A DNA stretch of 64,000 nt from AC-32 sp963763475 (GCA_963763475.1 CAVXOR010000006.1:1-64000), one strand, 5' to 3'. Positions 10,666 through 20,757 are shown, counted from the first letter of the stretch. Notes: generated from the sequence alone by a model not told the origin. Made by a program: numbers and translations.

Positions 10666-11800
10666 GAGAATCTGCATCGCCCTGATCACGATCGTCCTCT
10701 GCGCGCTGGCCGCGACGGCCAGGCCGCAGCCCGCAGGCGCAGCCCGAGGCATGCTGGTCGGCATCTTCGATCCGGTTCAGCCAATCGCCGCGCCGGACGC
10801 GACGTTTTCGACGCTCGTCAAGCTACGGGCGCAGATCATCCGGCTGAACCTGGACTGGAACCTGATCGCAACCAAGCGGCCGACCACGCCGACCGACCCG
10901 GCCGATCCGGCTTACGACTGGTCCCGCTACGACCGGGTGCTGTTGAACGCGGCCAAGAACAAGATCCAGGTGCTGTTCACGATCATCGGCACCCCGAAGT
11001 GGGCGAACGGCAAGCTGAAGGGCGCGAACCGCGCTCCGGCGAAGATGAAGGACCTGCGTTACTTCGCGCTGGCCGCAGCAAAGCGCTACAGCGGCTCGTT
11101 CAAGCGCGAGGACGGCACCAAGCTTCCGGCCGTGCGCAAGTGGCTCGCCTGGAACGAGCCGAACAACCCGGTCTTCCTCAAGCCTCAGTGGGCGAAGGTC
11201 GGGCGGCGCTACGCTCCCGTGGCGGCCAAGGCCTACGTGGGCATCTGCACGGCGATCTGGAGTGGCATCCATGCCTCCCACCTCGCCAAGGAGGTGGTCG
11301 GCTGCGGCGCGACCGACCCGCGCGGCAACAACGCCGCCCGGAGCCGCCGCCCGTCGATCTCTCCGCTCGCGTTCCTGCAGGACCTGCGCCGCTATGGGCT
11401 GAAGCGGAGCCGCTTCGACGTCTACGCGCACCATCCGTACTACGGCCGTCCGAACGAGTCGCCGTCGACCAAGCCGAAGGGCAAGCAGACGGTCACCCTC
11501 GGGAACATCTCCGTGCTGACCAAGCTCCTAGGCAAGCTGTACGGCAACAAGAAGCTCTGGATCACCGAGTACGGCTACCAGACGCGTCCCCCCGACCACT
11601 CGTTCGGCGTCACCTGGGCCAAGCAGGCCAAGTACCTGACGCAGGCCTACAAGATCGCCCGCAAGAACCCGAAGATCACGATGATGCTCTGGTTCCTGCT
11701 CCGTGACGAGGGCCGGCTGAGCGGCTGGCAGTCCGGTCTGTTCACCGTCGGCGGGAAGAAGAAGCCCGCTTACGACGCGTTCCGCCGCCTGCCACACTAA
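10655..11800 (+). CDS. secreted clan GH-A glycoside hydrolase-like protein
   Basis: I choose TTG 10655 because AAGGGAG at 10644-10650 stands 4 nt before it and the product then begins with a clean signal peptide (GSKRICIALITIVLCALAAT). 381 residues. The (beta/alpha)8-type layout has WNEPNNP near residue 168 (general acid/base Glu) and ITEYGY near residue 305 (nucleophile Glu), the paired glutamates of clan GH-A (GH5/GH39-like). A HHPYYG strand lies between them. It probably cuts or trims a surface glycan outside the membrane. The substrate is unknown, and such proteins in polysaccharide loci may also act as binding proteins. Translationally coupled to the UXS gene. Confidence 0.75.
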   Translation: MGSKRICIALITIVLCALAATARPQPAGAARGMLVGIFDPVQPIAAPDATFSTLVKLRAQIIRLNLDWNLIATKRPTTPTDPADPAYDWSRYDRVLLNAAKNKIQVLFTIIGTPKWANGKLKGANRAPAKMKDLRYFALAAAKRYSGSFKREDGTKLPAVRKWLAWNEPNNPVFLKPQWAKVGRRYAPVAAKAYVGICTAIWSGIHASHLAKEVVGCGATDPRGNNAARSRRPSISPLAFLQDLRRYGLKRSRFDVYAHHPYYGRPNESPSTKPKGKQTVTLGNISVLTKLLGKLYGNKKLWITEYGYQTRPPDHSFGVTWAKQAKYLTQAYKIARKNPKITMMLWFLLRDEGRLSGWQSGLFTVGGKKKPAYDAFRRLPH

Positions 11801-11805
11801 GAGGC

Positions 11806-13335
11806 GTGGCGACACCGACATCGCAACGGGGGCGGGGCAGGATCCCCGCCCCCGTTGCCGAGGACGACGCACCGGTCCGGATCGTCAGCGACATCCGTGC
11901 CGGCGCGCCGTTCCTGCTCACGCGGGCGCAGCTGCTCGCGGCCGGACGGCGGCTGCGAGCATCACCGCGCTCGTCTGCTGCGACCTCGGCGGGCTCGTGC
12001 TCGGCCTCTATGCGGCGCTGGTCGCGCGGGAGCTCTACTACGGCCGCGAGCCGGTGCTGTGGGGCGTGCTCTGGCGCATCGAGACCGACTGGCTGCCGTT
12101 CCTGACGTTCGTCACGGTGCTCGTCTTCTCGCAGGCCGGCCTGTACGAGGAGCGAGAGCGGCGGCCCGGCTTCGGGCGGGTGCTCTCGTCGCTGATCCTG
12201 GTCGCGCTGATCACGCTCGCCTTCGCGGTCGGCACCGGCCACCAGTTCTCGACGCTACGGCCTCGCCCCGACCGCGGTGATCCTCTGCTGCGCGGCGATC
12301 ACGGCGCTGCGGACGAGCTACGAGATCGTCACGGGCGAAGTCCTGCGGAAGCTGGGCGCTCGCCGGTACGCGCTGCTGGCCGGCTCCGGCGAGAACATCG
12401 CCCACCTGCACAGCGCGCTCGGCTCCGGGCGCAACGGGATCGACTACGAGTTCGTCGGCGCGGTCGCGCCTTCGCCCGAGGGCGTCAGCCTGCCGGTGCT
12501 CGGCGACGTTCGCGACCTCTCGGCCGTCCTCGACCGCGAGCGCGTGGACGAGCTGATCGTGACCGACTCGGACTTCGGCGAGCGCGAGCTGCTCGAGATC
12601 GTCGACCACGCTCATCGCCGCGGGGTCGAGGTGCGGATCGCGCCGAAGGCCACCGAGCTGCTGACCTCGCGCGTGGAGTTCGTCCCGGGCCAGGGGATCC
12701 CGCTGTTCGAGCTGCGGCCGCCCGCCTTCGTCGGCATGGACTGGGTCGTCAAGCGCGCGTTCGACCTGGTCGTCTCGGGGATCGTGCTGCTCGTCGGGTT
12801 GCCGCTCTGGCTCGGGATCGCGGCGGCGGTCAAGCTCAGCTCGCGCGGCCCGGTCTTCTACCGCGACCGTCGCGTCGGGCTCGGGGAGCAGGAGTTCGGG
12901 ATGCTGAAGTTCCGGACGATGCGAGCCGACGCGGCCGGCCGGCAGGCCGAGCTCGAGGCCTCGAACGAGGCGGACGGGCCGCTCTTCAAGATCCGCGAGG
13001 ACCCGCGCGTGACGAGAGTCGGCGCCTTCCTGCGGCGGTTCTCGCTCGACGAGATCCCGCAGCTCTGGAACGTCCTGCGCGGCGAGATGAGCCTCGTCGG
13101 CCCGCGGCCGCTGCCGCTGCGCGACTTCGAGCGGCTCGAGAGCTGGCACCGCAAGCGCTACCTCGTACTGCCGGGCGTGACCGGCCTCTGGCAGATCTCG
13201 GGTCGCTCCAATCTCGGCTTCGACGACCTCGTCCGGCTCGACTTCTACTACCTCGAGAACTGGTCGATCTGGCTCGACATCTCGATCCTGGCGAAGACGG
13301 TGCCGGCGGTCTTCTCGGGTCGCGGCGCCTACTGA
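11806..13335 (+). CDS. polyprenyl-phosphate sugar-1-phosphate transferase (initiating transferase), two indels
   Basis: Start GTG 11806, 6 bp after the preceding stop; 509 residues after repair. N-terminal membrane helices (LGLYAALVARELYYG, LPFLTFVTVLVFSQAGLY, ILVALITLAFAVG) are followed by a nucleotide-binding-like middle domain (ALLAGSGENI). The C-terminal bacterial sugar transferase domain carries KRAFDLVVSGIVLLVGLPLW, KFRTMR, LRRFSLDEIPQLWNVLRG and MSLVGPRPL. It moves a hexose-1-phosphate from UDP-sugar to undecaprenyl phosphate, starting repeat-unit synthesis. A one-base deletion near 11957 and a one-base insertion near 12256 break the frame but cancel each other. Both sides encode good family sequence, so I treat them as sequencing errors. 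Confidence 0.85.
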
Positions 13336-13338
13336 GCG

Positions 13339-14400
13339 TCAGGCCGGCGCCGCCGGGGCTGTGATCCCCACGAGCTGGTCGAAGATCTCGTCGAGCGAGA
13401 TCGTGAGCTCCCACTCCGGGTAGTCGGCCCGGAGGCGCGCGAGGTTGCTGATGTAGCAGATGTGGTCGCCGCGCCTCGGCTCGTCGAGGTGTTCGCGTGC
13501 GAGCTTCCGGCCGAGATCCGTCTTCGAAACGCTCGATCGCCTCGAGCACCGAGACGCTGTTCGCGCGGCCGCCGCCGAGGTTGTAGACAGCGGCGGCCTT
13601 GGGTCGCTCGCAGAAGGCCAGGATCGCCGTGCAGACATCGTAGGAGTGGATGTTGTCCCGGACCTGCTTGCCCTTGTAGCCGTAGATCCGGTAGGTGAGG
13701 CCGTCGCGCAACGCGCGGGCGAGGTACGCGAGGAAGCCGTGGAGCTCGGCGCCGGAGTGATGCGGGCCGGTGAGGCAGCCGCCACGGAAGCAGACGGTCG
13801 GCATGCCGAAGTAGCGGCCGTACTCCTGCACGAGCACGTCGGCCGCAACCTTCGACGCGCCGAAGAGGCTGTGCATCGTCTCGTCGATGCGCATCGTCTC
13901 GTCGATCCCGTCCTGGTAGGCGGAGTCGGCGTAGTCCCAGCGCGTCTCGAGCTCGACCAGCTCGAGCTCGTTCGGAGCGTCGCCGTAGACCTTGTTCGTG
14001 GAGAGGAAGACGAACGGAGACTCCGGGCACGAGCGCCGCGCCGCCTCGAGCAGGTTGAGCGTCCCGACCGCGTTCACGTCGAAGTCGTCGAACGGGCGCG
14101 AGGCGGCGAGGTCGTGCGAGGGCTGCGCGGCGCAGTGCACGATCGACGTCCGGCCGCACCTCTCGACGAGGTCGAGCACCCCGTCGCGGTCGCGGATGTC
14201 GAGGTCGTGGTGCGTCGAAACGCGCGTCGGTCGCGCTGCAGGCGCTCGAGGTTCCAGGTCGTGTCGCCGTGGCTCGCCGAAGAAGTCGCGGCGCATGTTG
14301 TTGTCGACGCCGACGCACGCGACCAGCCGCGCTCGTCGAAGAACGCGACGGCCTCCGAGCCGATCAGGCCGCTCGAACCGGTGACGAGTGCGCGCTTCAC
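13339..14400 (-). CDS. NAD-dependent epimerase, CDP-paratose/tyvelose 2-epimerase-like, several indels
   Basis: Start GTG 14400 (KRALVTGSSGLIGSEAV). Repaired length is about 353 residues. Motifs follow the tyvelose-epimerase-like SDR family: NNMRRDFFGEP, HCAAQPSHDLA, STNKVYGDAPNELELVE, LFGASKVAADVLVQEYGRYF, FRGGCLTGPHHSGAELHGF and RDNIHSYDV. The usual catalytic Tyr of YxxxK appears as Phe in LFGASK, which as far as I recall is normal in this subfamily. It likely epimerises a nucleotide-sugar. Frame changes occur near 13520, 14222, 14275 and 14326; no net change in length. It converges on the sugar transferase gene and its start lies 46 bp from the divergent CgeB-like gene. Confidence 0.75.
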
Positions 14401-14433
14401 GTTTGACAGGACGGCGGGAGAAGGGCCGCCGGG

Positions 14434-14446
14434 CATACTAGGCCGC
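14434..14446 (+). promoter_or_regulatory. leaderless-type -10 element for the CgeB-like gene
   Basis: CATACT at 14434-14439 is 7 nt before GTG 14447; no ribosome site is visible. It differs from TAnnnT at the first base only. Confidence 0.45.
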
Positions 14447-15656
14447 GTGCGGCCGCCGAAGATCCTAGCCGTCGTCTCCGCGATCGACCTCGATTTCCGC
14501 TACGGCTGCACGCCGGCCTGGTGGCAGATCTGGAAGGGCCTGTACGAGGCGGGCGTCGACCTCATCCTCACGCCGTACCGCGGCCGCGCGATCGAATCTG
14601 CCGTGGTGGCGCACCGAGCCGAACCCCTGCTACCGCGAAGGCGAGATGTTCGCGGCGTCACAGGCGGCGCTCGCGCGCCTGCGGCGGGACACGCACGTTC
14701 GGCGAAGCGAAGAGCAACCCGGCGAGTCGGCCGGCGAGCGCGCCGCACGCGAGGTGATCAAGCGCCGGGTGACCCCTCGCTGGCGCCGTCACCTGGAGCG
14801 GATCCTCGAGCGGGAGCGCGACGTCGACGCCGTCGTCGTCTTCACGGTGCCGATGAGCCACTTGCGCGGCATTCCGACGTTCATTCGCGAGCGCTTCGGC
14901 GTGCCGGTCGTCTACTACGACGCCGACGTGCCGATGAGCCTGCCGGAGTTCGGTGGGATGGACACCGGCTTCAACATCTACCACGGCGCCGACCCGAGCG
15001 AGTACGACCTCTTCCTCTCGAACTCCGAAGGCGGGCTCGGGAGGCTGCGCGAACTCGGCGCCCGGCGCGCGGAAGCGCTCTTCTGGGGCGCCGACCCGGA
15101 GCTGTTCGCGCCGCTGAACGTCGAGAAGGAGCACGACGTCTTCTTCTACGCGTACGGGGACAAGTTTCGCCGCGACTGGATGGGACGGATGATCGGAGAG
15201 CCGAGCAGAGAGCTCCCGGACGTCGACTTCGCGCTCGGCGGCACCGACTTTCAGGGCGACGTAGGCCACGCGCGGATGCTCCGCTACTTCCCGGTCAACA
15301 TGCTCTCGCGCGTCATCTCGGCAAGCCGCATCAACCTGAATGTCGCCCGGAGGCCGCACGCGACCGTTCAGGCGTCGTCGACGAGCCGGCTCTTCGAGCT
15401 CGCGGCAGCAGGCGCGGCGATCGTGACGAACCCGTACGAGGGCATCGAACGCTGGTTCGAGCCCGGGAGCCAGTTGCGCGTCGTCTCGAGCTCGGCCGAG
15501 GCGGTCGCCACCTACCGCGAGCTCCTGGCCGACCCAGGAGCCGCCGAGCAGCTCGGCCGGCGGGCGAGAGAGCGCGTACTCGACGAGCACACGTTCGCCC
15601 ACAGGGCGAGGCGCTTGCTCGACCTCGTCGGCGCCGGCGCCACCGTCGCCGGCTGA
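14447..15656 (+). CDS. CgeB-like glycosyltransferase (GT-B fold), one indel
   Basis: GTG 14447 gives 'RPPKILAVVSAIDLDFRYGC'; the repaired product is 402 residues. An inserted base near 14599 shifts the frame; removing it restores ESPWWRTEPNPCYREGEMF. The middle has VVVFTVPMSHLRGIPTF, YYDADVPMSLPEFGG and NSEGGLGRLRELG. The C-terminus SRLFELAAAGAAIVTNPYEG, followed by GIERWFEPG and a tail ending RARRLLDL, matches glycosyltransferases of the CgeB/Glyco_trans_1_2 type. It probably transfers a sugar to the growing glycan on the cytoplasmic face. Its stop overlaps the next ATG by one base (TGATG at 15654-15658), so the two are translationally coupled. Donor and linkage unknown. Confidence 0.75.
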
Positions 15657-16891
15657 TGCGCTCCATCCTGCTCGTTGCGCAGGTCGCGCCGCCGTCGACG
15701 CTGGTCGCGGCGAGGCGGGTCGCGGGCTTCACGAAGTACCTGGCCCGCCTTGGCCATCGCGTCACGGTGCTGACCTCCAGGGTTTCCGGTGACGGCCCGA
15801 TCGAAGGCGCGGCGGACGTCGTGCGCACCGGCGACCTGATGCTCACGCCTCTGAACTGGCGCCGCCGTCATTTTCGGGCCTTCGCGGGCGAGGAGACCGG
15901 CGGCTACGTCCAGCCGAGCGTGCTCGAGCGTGTCGTCGTGCCCGACGTCGCCCTCGCAACGTGGCTTCCGTACGCGCTTCCGCGCGCGCTGAGGCTCGCC
16001 CGAGGACGCTTCGATGTCGTCGTCACCTCGGCGCCGCCGCAGTCCGCTCACCTCGTCGGGCTTGCGCTCAAGCGACGGGGGCTGCGCTGGATCGCGGACT
16101 TTCGCGACGGCTGGAGGTTCGAGCCGCACGGGGCGGAGTGGCCTGCCGGCCTCCAGCGCCGCGCCGACAGCGCGCTCGAGCAACGGGTCGTTCGCAGAGC
16201 CGACGCTGCCGTTGCAGTAACCGACCCGATTGCCGAAGACCTCCGCCGCCGCTTCGGAGCCCGTGTCGAGGTGATCACGAACGGCTTCGACCCGGACGAT
16301 CCGGTCGCGGACGGCACCTCCGCCTGGCTCGACCCCGCGCGCGTAAGCCTCGTGCACACGGGCCGGATCGAGGCTGCTCGCAGCAGCCTCGCGCCACTGC
16401 TCGCGGCCTTGCGGCTGCTGCGTACCGAGCATCCGGCGAGCGCCGAGCGCCTGGAACTGGTGCTCGCCGGCCCGCTTTCAGCAGACGAGCAGCGGCTGGT
16501 CGACGCGCCGGACCTGCGCTCGTCGGTGCGCGCGCTCGGCCAGCTCCCGCGCCCCGAGGTGCTCGCACTCCAGCGCGCCGCGGACTGGCTGCTCGTGATC
16601 ACCGAAGGCGATCGCCGAAAGAGCGTCGCGACCGGAAAGCTTTTCGAGTACCTCGCCGCGGGTAGACCGATCCTCGTGCTCGGCGAAGGGACCGAGGCCG
16701 CGCGCATCGCGGCGGACGCGGGCGGCGCCGTCGCCGTCTCCGCCGTCGATCCCCGAGCGATTGCGGGATGCCTCCATCAGGTGCATGAGTCGGTGGCCGG
16801 GCCACTGTCCCCTGGAAACGTCGAGCAGTACTCCTACCCGGTGCTCGCCGCGCAGCTCGCGGAGCTGATCGAGAGCATCTGTGGCCGCTGA
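15656..16891 (+). CDS. GT4-family glycosyltransferase
   Basis: 411 residues from ATG 15656. The N-terminal domain starts LLVAQVAPPSTLVAARRVAGF and contains FDVVVTSAPPQSAHLVG and ADFRDGW, a common opening of GT4-like enzymes acting in surface polysaccharide synthesis. The C-terminal half has VSLVHTGRIEAARSSLAPLL, LVLAGPLSADE and KSVATGKLFEYLAAGRPIL, which holds the nucleotide-sugar site (the K...FEYLA variant of E-x7-E). Cytoplasmic, probably at the membrane face. Overlaps the upstream gene by one base and the downstream gene by 11 bases. Specificity not determinable. Confidence 0.85.
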   Translation: MRSILLVAQVAPPSTLVAARRVAGFTKYLARLGHRVTVLTSRVSGDGPIEGAADVVRTGDLMLTPLNWRRRHFRAFAGEETGGYVQPSVLERVVVPDVALATWLPYALPRALRLARGRFDVVVTSAPPQSAHLVGLALKRRGLRWIADFRDGWRFEPHGAEWPAGLQRRADSALEQRVVRRADAAVAVTDPIAEDLRRRFGARVEVITNGFDPDDPVADGTSAWLDPARVSLVHTGRIEAARSSLAPLLAALRLLRTEHPASAERLELVLAGPLSADEQRLVDAPDLRSSVRALGQLPRPEVLALQRAADWLLVITEGDRRKSVATGKLFEYLAAGRPILVLGEGTEAARIAADAGGAVAVSAVDPRAIAGCLHQVHESVAGPLSPGNVEQYSYPVLAAQLAELIESICGR

Positions 16892-17969
16892 CCGTCCTGT
16901 CGCGATCCTTCACGCGCCGGCGGACGTCGGGGGAAACGCTTACGGCCTCTCTCGGGCGGAGCGCGAGCTGGGCCTCGTCAGCGACGTCGCCGTCTTCTCG
17001 CCGGGCTCCCTCGGATACGGGTACGACCTGGACCTCCGAGCCGGGATCGAACGGCCTGTCTGGCTTCGGCTCGCCCGGCGGGCGGACTTCCTGAGACGCG
17101 CCGTGCGCAGGTACGACATCTTCCACTTCAACTTCGGGCTGACGCTGCTGACGGTGCGTCAGCTCGGGCACGTCGCCGACGAGCTGGCGTTGCTCAAGCG
17201 GCTCGGGAAGACCGTGCTCGTGACGTACCAGGGCTGCGATGTCCGGCCCAAAGCCTCGTGCCCATGCCGCAATCCCGGCTGCCTCGCCACGCACCAGTAC
17301 CGCCAGCCCGCGGCGAACCGCGCTCTCCGCTACGCCGACAGGGTGTTCTTCCTGAACCCCGACCTGAGGCACTGGCTGCCGGGCGCACGCTTCGTCCCGT
17401 ACGCGAGCGTCGACGTTCGCCAGCTTCGGCAGGTTCCCGCGCCGGACGCCGACGAGCTGCTGGTCGCCCACGCCCCGACCGATCGGGACGTCAAGGGCAC
17501 CGCGCAGGTCGTCTCAGCCGTTGCGGCCCTTCGGCAGGAGGGAGTGAGCGTTCGCCTCGACCTGATCGAGCACGTGACCCACGACGAGGCGCTGAGTCGC
17601 CTCGCTGCGGCCGATCTCGTCGTCGACCAGCTCGTGCTCGGCTGGTACGGCGCGGTGGCCGTCGAGGCCATGGCCCTCGGCCGCCCTGTGCTCGCCTACA
17701 TCCGTGAGGACGAGCCGGAGGACAATCCCTTTGGCTCGAAGCTTCCGATCGCCCGCACGACCGCGGCGACGCTGGAGGCGGATCTCCGGCGTCTCGCCGC
17801 CGACCGGGCCGATCGCCACGCTCTCGGCGCCGCCGGGCGGCGGTTCGTGGAGGAGGAGCACGATCCGCGCCGGATCGCACGCACGGTGCTGGACGGCCTT
17901 GTCCGGTTCCCGGGCGGGGCCGCTATGCCGGCGTCGGAGCAAGCGCTCTCAGCCAGAGCTCCGCGTTGA
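16881..17969 (+). CDS. glycosyltransferase, GT4-like
   Basis: GTG 16881 inside the end of the previous gene starts a 362-residue product. It opens with VAILHAPADVGGNAYGLSRAERELGL and holds FHFNFGLTLLTVRQLG, TYQGCDVRPK, a cysteine-rich loop (SCPCRNPGC), LLVAHAPTDRDVKGT and VVDQLVLGWYGAVAVEAMALGRP, the last being the donor-binding helix of GT4 enzymes. The Cys-x-Cys-x4-Cys loop could bind metal but is not needed for the assignment. The same layout recurs in the gene at 29080-30399 (NVANNGYLNAKLLRR, VLDQFLIGTFGAVAPEAMACG), so the two are likely paralogues. It overlaps the convergent asparagine-synthetase-like gene by 47 bp. Confidence 0.8.
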   Translation: MAADRPVAILHAPADVGGNAYGLSRAERELGLVSDVAVFSPGSLGYGYDLDLRAGIERPVWLRLARRADFLRRAVRRYDIFHFNFGLTLLTVRQLGHVADELALLKRLGKTVLVTYQGCDVRPKASCPCRNPGCLATHQYRQPAANRALRYADRVFFLNPDLRHWLPGARFVPYASVDVRQLRQVPAPDADELLVAHAPTDRDVKGTAQVVSAVAALRQEGVSVRLDLIEHVTHDEALSRLAAADLVVDQLVLGWYGAVAVEAMALGRPVLAYIREDEPEDNPFGSKLPIARTTAATLEADLRRLAADRADRHALGAAGRRFVEEEHDPRRIARTVLDGLVRFPGGAAMPASEQALSARAPR

Positions 17970-19737
17970 GCGCGCGCCAGATCCCGGCCGGATCCCGCCA
18001 CGAACCCTCTCTGGCATCGCGCTCGATCGCTTCTGCGTCGTACAGATCGCGTGCCCGGGAGCCGTCGTCGAGCAGCACGGCGCCAATGCGCTCGTGGAAG
18101 GCTTCGCTCGAGAGCCAGCGCTGCTGCGGCGGCTCGTAGCCGATCTTGTCGGTCCGTCGCAGAATGGATTCGGGCACGAGCGCGCGACCGGCGTCTCTCA
18201 GGAGTCTCTTCGTGACGCCGTGCTGGTAGACCCAGGCCGGAGGCAGCGAGTAGGCGAACTCGGCAACGCGCCGGTCGAGGAATGGGAGCCGCACTTCCCG
18301 GCTGTGGGCCATGCTGCTCCGATCTGCGTAGCGCAGCAGCTCGGGCAGGCTCGTCTCGAACGACTCGGTGAGTAGCTCGCGCCGAAGCGGGTCGTGTGAC
18401 GAGATCCAGGGCTGCGGCCGCCGAGAGTCGACGATGGCCCCGGCCGCCGCCGCCGCCCGCGACGCGTACGGCGCCGAGCTCCGGCGCCAGTAGGCCCGGC
18501 GGGCCGAGCCCGGCAGCAGGTCGATTGCGAGCGACCTGCCGACCACCGGCGCTTGCGCTGGCGCTGCGACGAGCTCCTTGAGGGTGGCGACGAGGCCCCG
18601 CGAACGGACGGCGAACCCGGCGGCGATCGGGTAGCCGCCGAACAGCTCGTCCCCGCCCTGCCCGTCCAGGATCACCGTCACGCCCGCCTCGCGGGCGGCC
18701 CTCATGACGCGCCACTGCGCGTAGATGCTGAGCGAGCCGACGGGCTCCTCCTGGTCGAGGATGAGTTGCTCGAGATCGGTAACGGCCTCGGCGGCCGTCG
18801 GTTCGACCGCATGGTGCTCGACGACGCCCGCGGCCGAGGCGACCTCCTCGGCGAAGCGCCATTCGTCCCGCTCGTAACCCGGAAAGCGAGCCGTGAACGC
18901 GTGCCGCCGGTGGTCTCCGGCGAGCTCGGCGCTCAGCATTACGACTGTCGACGAGTCGATGCCGCCGCTGAGCGACGTCCCCACGGGAACGTCGCTGCGG
19001 AGGCGGAGCTCGATCGAGCTCTTCAAGAGGCGGCGGAGCTCCGCGACGGCGTCCTCGTATGCCACGGGAACGTCGACCGGACGCGGATGCCAATAGGACC
19101 GCCTGCGCACGCGCCCTTCCTGCCAGCGCAGCAGGTGCGCTCCCGGCAGCCGCTCGACGCCGGCGAAGAACGAGTCCGGCGGAATCGGCATCGCCCCGCG
19201 GGTCACATAGGCAGCGAGCGCGTCGTCACGGCTGCGCAGGCGCACGCGAGGATCGACCGCCAGTGCCCTGGCCTCCGAGGCGAACACGAGGTCAGCACCG
19301 GTTTGCGCCACGTAGAGCGGCTTCTCTCCAAACGGGTCGGTCGCCAGCGAGAGCGAGCGGTCCTGCTCGTCCCAGACGGCGAACGCGAACATCCCGTTGA
19401 GGCGGTCGAGGGCGCGCTCGCCCCACTCGGCCCAGGAGTGAAGGAGGACCTCGGCGTCGCCCTCGGTCCGGAAGGCGTGGCCCAGACCCTGTAGCTCCGC
19501 GCGCAGCTCGCGGTAGTTGTAGATCTCGCCGTTGAACGTCAGCGTCAGCCCGCCGAAGTGCATCGGCTGATTCGAGCGCGCGTGCAGGTCGATGATCGCG
19601 AGGCGGGTGGCCACGAGACCGATCCCGTCTCCCGTCCAGACCCCGCTGCCGTCGGGCCCTCGCTTGACCATCACTTCGGCCATCCGCCCGAGCAGCGCCT
19701 CGTCGGCGGCACCAGTCATGCCCGCGATGCCGCACAC
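17923..19737 (-). CDS. asnB: asparagine synthetase (glutamine-hydrolysing) family amidotransferase
   Basis: GTG 19737 places Cys at position 2 (initiator-CGIAGMTG), the N-terminal nucleophile that must be exposed after removal of the first residue. 604 residues. The class II glutaminase domain has KRGPDGSG, RLAIIDLHARSNQPM, FNGEIYNYRELR and NGMFAFAVWD. The synthetase domain has the ATP loop VGTSLSGGIDSS, then LDGQGGDELFGGYP and SREVRLPFLDRRVAEF. In a polysaccharide locus such enzymes more likely amidate a sugar carboxylate than make free asparagine; that is inference. TATCCT stands 6 nt before the start. A second copy lies at 22438-24270. It overlaps the convergent glycosyltransferase by 47 bp. 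Confidence 0.85.
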   Translation of the reverse strand: MCGIAGMTGAADEALLGRMAEVMVKRGPDGSGVWTGDGIGLVATRLAIIDLHARSNQPMHFGGLTLTFNGEIYNYRELRAELQGLGHAFRTEGDAEVLLHSWAEWGERALDRLNGMFAFAVWDEQDRSLSLATDPFGEKPLYVAQTGADLVFASEARALAVDPRVRLRSRDDALAAYVTRGAMPIPPDSFFAGVERLPGAHLLRWQEGRVRRRSYWHPRPVDVPVAYEDAVAELRRLLKSSIELRLRSDVPVGTSLSGGIDSSTVVMLSAELAGDHRRHAFTARFPGYERDEWRFAEEVASAAGVVEHHAVEPTAAEAVTDLEQLILDQEEPVGSLSIYAQWRVMRAAREAGVTVILDGQGGDELFGGYPIAAGFAVRSRGLVATLKELVAAPAQAPVVGRSLAIDLLPGSARRAYWRRSSAPYASRAAAAAGAIVDSRRPQPWISSHDPLRRELLTESFETSLPELLRYADRSSMAHSREVRLPFLDRRVAEFAYSLPPAWVYQHGVTKRLLRDAGRALVPESILRRTDKIGYEPPQQRWLSSEAFHERIGAVLLDDGSRARDLYDAEAIERDAREGSWRDPAGIWRALNAELWLRALAPTPA

Positions 19738-19749
19738 GCCCTGAGGATA
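19738..19749 (-). promoter_or_regulatory. leaderless-type -10 element for the first asnB gene
   Basis: On the minus strand TATCCT (19749-19744) is followed by six bases and then GTG 19737. There is no ribosome site. Confidence 0.6.
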
Positions 19750-19839
19750 GCGGGGCACATTGCGACCGACGAAACTCGGCCCCTGGTAGCCTCGGCCCTC
19801 GGCTGTCGGCCGGTGTCTCCCGAGCCCTCGCCCTCCAGA

Positions 19840-20757
19840 ATGGAAATCCACGGCAACACCTTCCTTGTCACCGGCGGGTCGGGCTTCATCGGCTCGCATG
19901 TCGTGGACGCCCTGCTGGCGAAAGGCGCGGGTGAGGTGGTCGTGCTCGACTCGCGGCTGCGAGAGGAGAACCTGATCGAGGCACTCGAGTCGGGCCGCGT
20001 CCGCCTCGTCGAAGGCGACGTGACCGATCCGGCGTCGATTGGCGCCGCGGCGGAGGGCGCTGCCGGGGTCTTCCACATGGCGGTGCTGCCACTCGGTCCG
20101 TGCACGGAGGATCCGCGGCAGTGCCTCGAAGTCAATGTCGTCGGCACCTTCAACGTGCTCGAGGCCGCCCACGAGGCCGGCGCGCAGAAGGTCGTCTTCT
20201 CGTCGGCCTCGTCGGTGTACGGCGACACCAACGAGACCATGGACGAGTCGCATCCGCTCAATGCCCGCACGGCCTACGGGGCCTCCAAGATCGCCGGCGA
20301 GTACTTCGTGCACGCCCTCGCCGGGCTTCGCGGACTGGACTACGTGATCCTCCGCTACATGAACGTGTTCGGTCCGCGTCAGGAGGGCGGCCTCGTGATC
20401 AACGTCCTGCGCCGGATCCGGAGCGGCGATCCGCCGACGATCATGGGTGACGGCAGCGCCTCCTTCGACTTCGTCCACGTCGCCGACGTCGCGGGCGCGA
20501 ACGTCCAGGCGATGGCCTCGGACGTGAGCGGGGAGAGCTACAACGTCGGCGGCGGCAACGAGGTGTCCGTCCGCGAGATCGTCGACGAGCTGCTGCAGCT
20601 GACGGGCTCGGAGCTCGAGCCCGACGTACACGCCGAAGTCGAGGTGCCGATGACGCGACGGGTGGGGAGCAGCGAGCGGGCGATGACGGAGCTCGGCTGG
20701 CAGCCCGAGTTCGATCTCGAGCGCGGGCTCGCCGACGTCGTCGCCAAGACGCCTTGA
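19840..20757 (+). CDS. NAD-dependent sugar-nucleotide epimerase/dehydratase (UDP-glucose 4-epimerase-like)
   Basis: ATG 19840; 305 residues. Rossmann motif LVTGGSGFIGSHVVDALL, then VFSSASSVYGD and the catalytic YGASK (residues 146-150). LRYMNVFGPRQEGG, FDFVHVADVAGANVQAM and YNVGGGNEVSVREIV follow the extended SDR pattern of GalE/WbpP-type epimerases. It interconverts a UDP-sugar in the cytoplasm for the adjoining glycosyltransferases. Its stop overlaps the TTG start of the next SDR gene (TTGA at 20754-20757). First of a run of six overlapping genes to 25966. TAGCCT at 19787-19792 might be a -10 for a short leader. Confidence 0.8.
   Translation: MEIHGNTFLVTGGSGFIGSHVVDALLAKGAGEVVVLDSRLREENLIEALESGRVRLVEGDVTDPASIGAAAEGAAGVFHMAVLPLGPCTEDPRQCLEVNVVGTFNVLEAAHEAGAQKVVFSSASSVYGDTNETMDESHPLNARTAYGASKIAGEYFVHALAGLRGLDYVILRYMNVFGPRQEGGLVINVLRRIRSGDPPTIMGDGSASFDFVHVADVAGANVQAMASDVSGESYNVGGGNEVSVREIVDELLQLTGSELEPDVHAEVEVPMTRRVGSSERAMTELGWQPEFDLERGLADVVAKTP

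Noticed and set aside
13460..14446. Plus-strand open frame opposite the epimerase gene
   Set aside because: The minus strand carries clear SDR motifs; the plus frame is arginine- and valine-rich shadow sequence.
15450..15470. tRNA-like T-arm (GGTTCGAGCCCGGG)
   Set aside because: It lies within the CgeB-like glycosyltransferase coding sequence and no cloverleaf surrounds it.
19787..19792. TAGCCT as a leaderless -10 for the SDR gene at 19840
   Set aside because: It is about 47 nt from the start codon, outside the 6-7 nt spacing of the series, so it was not listed as such.
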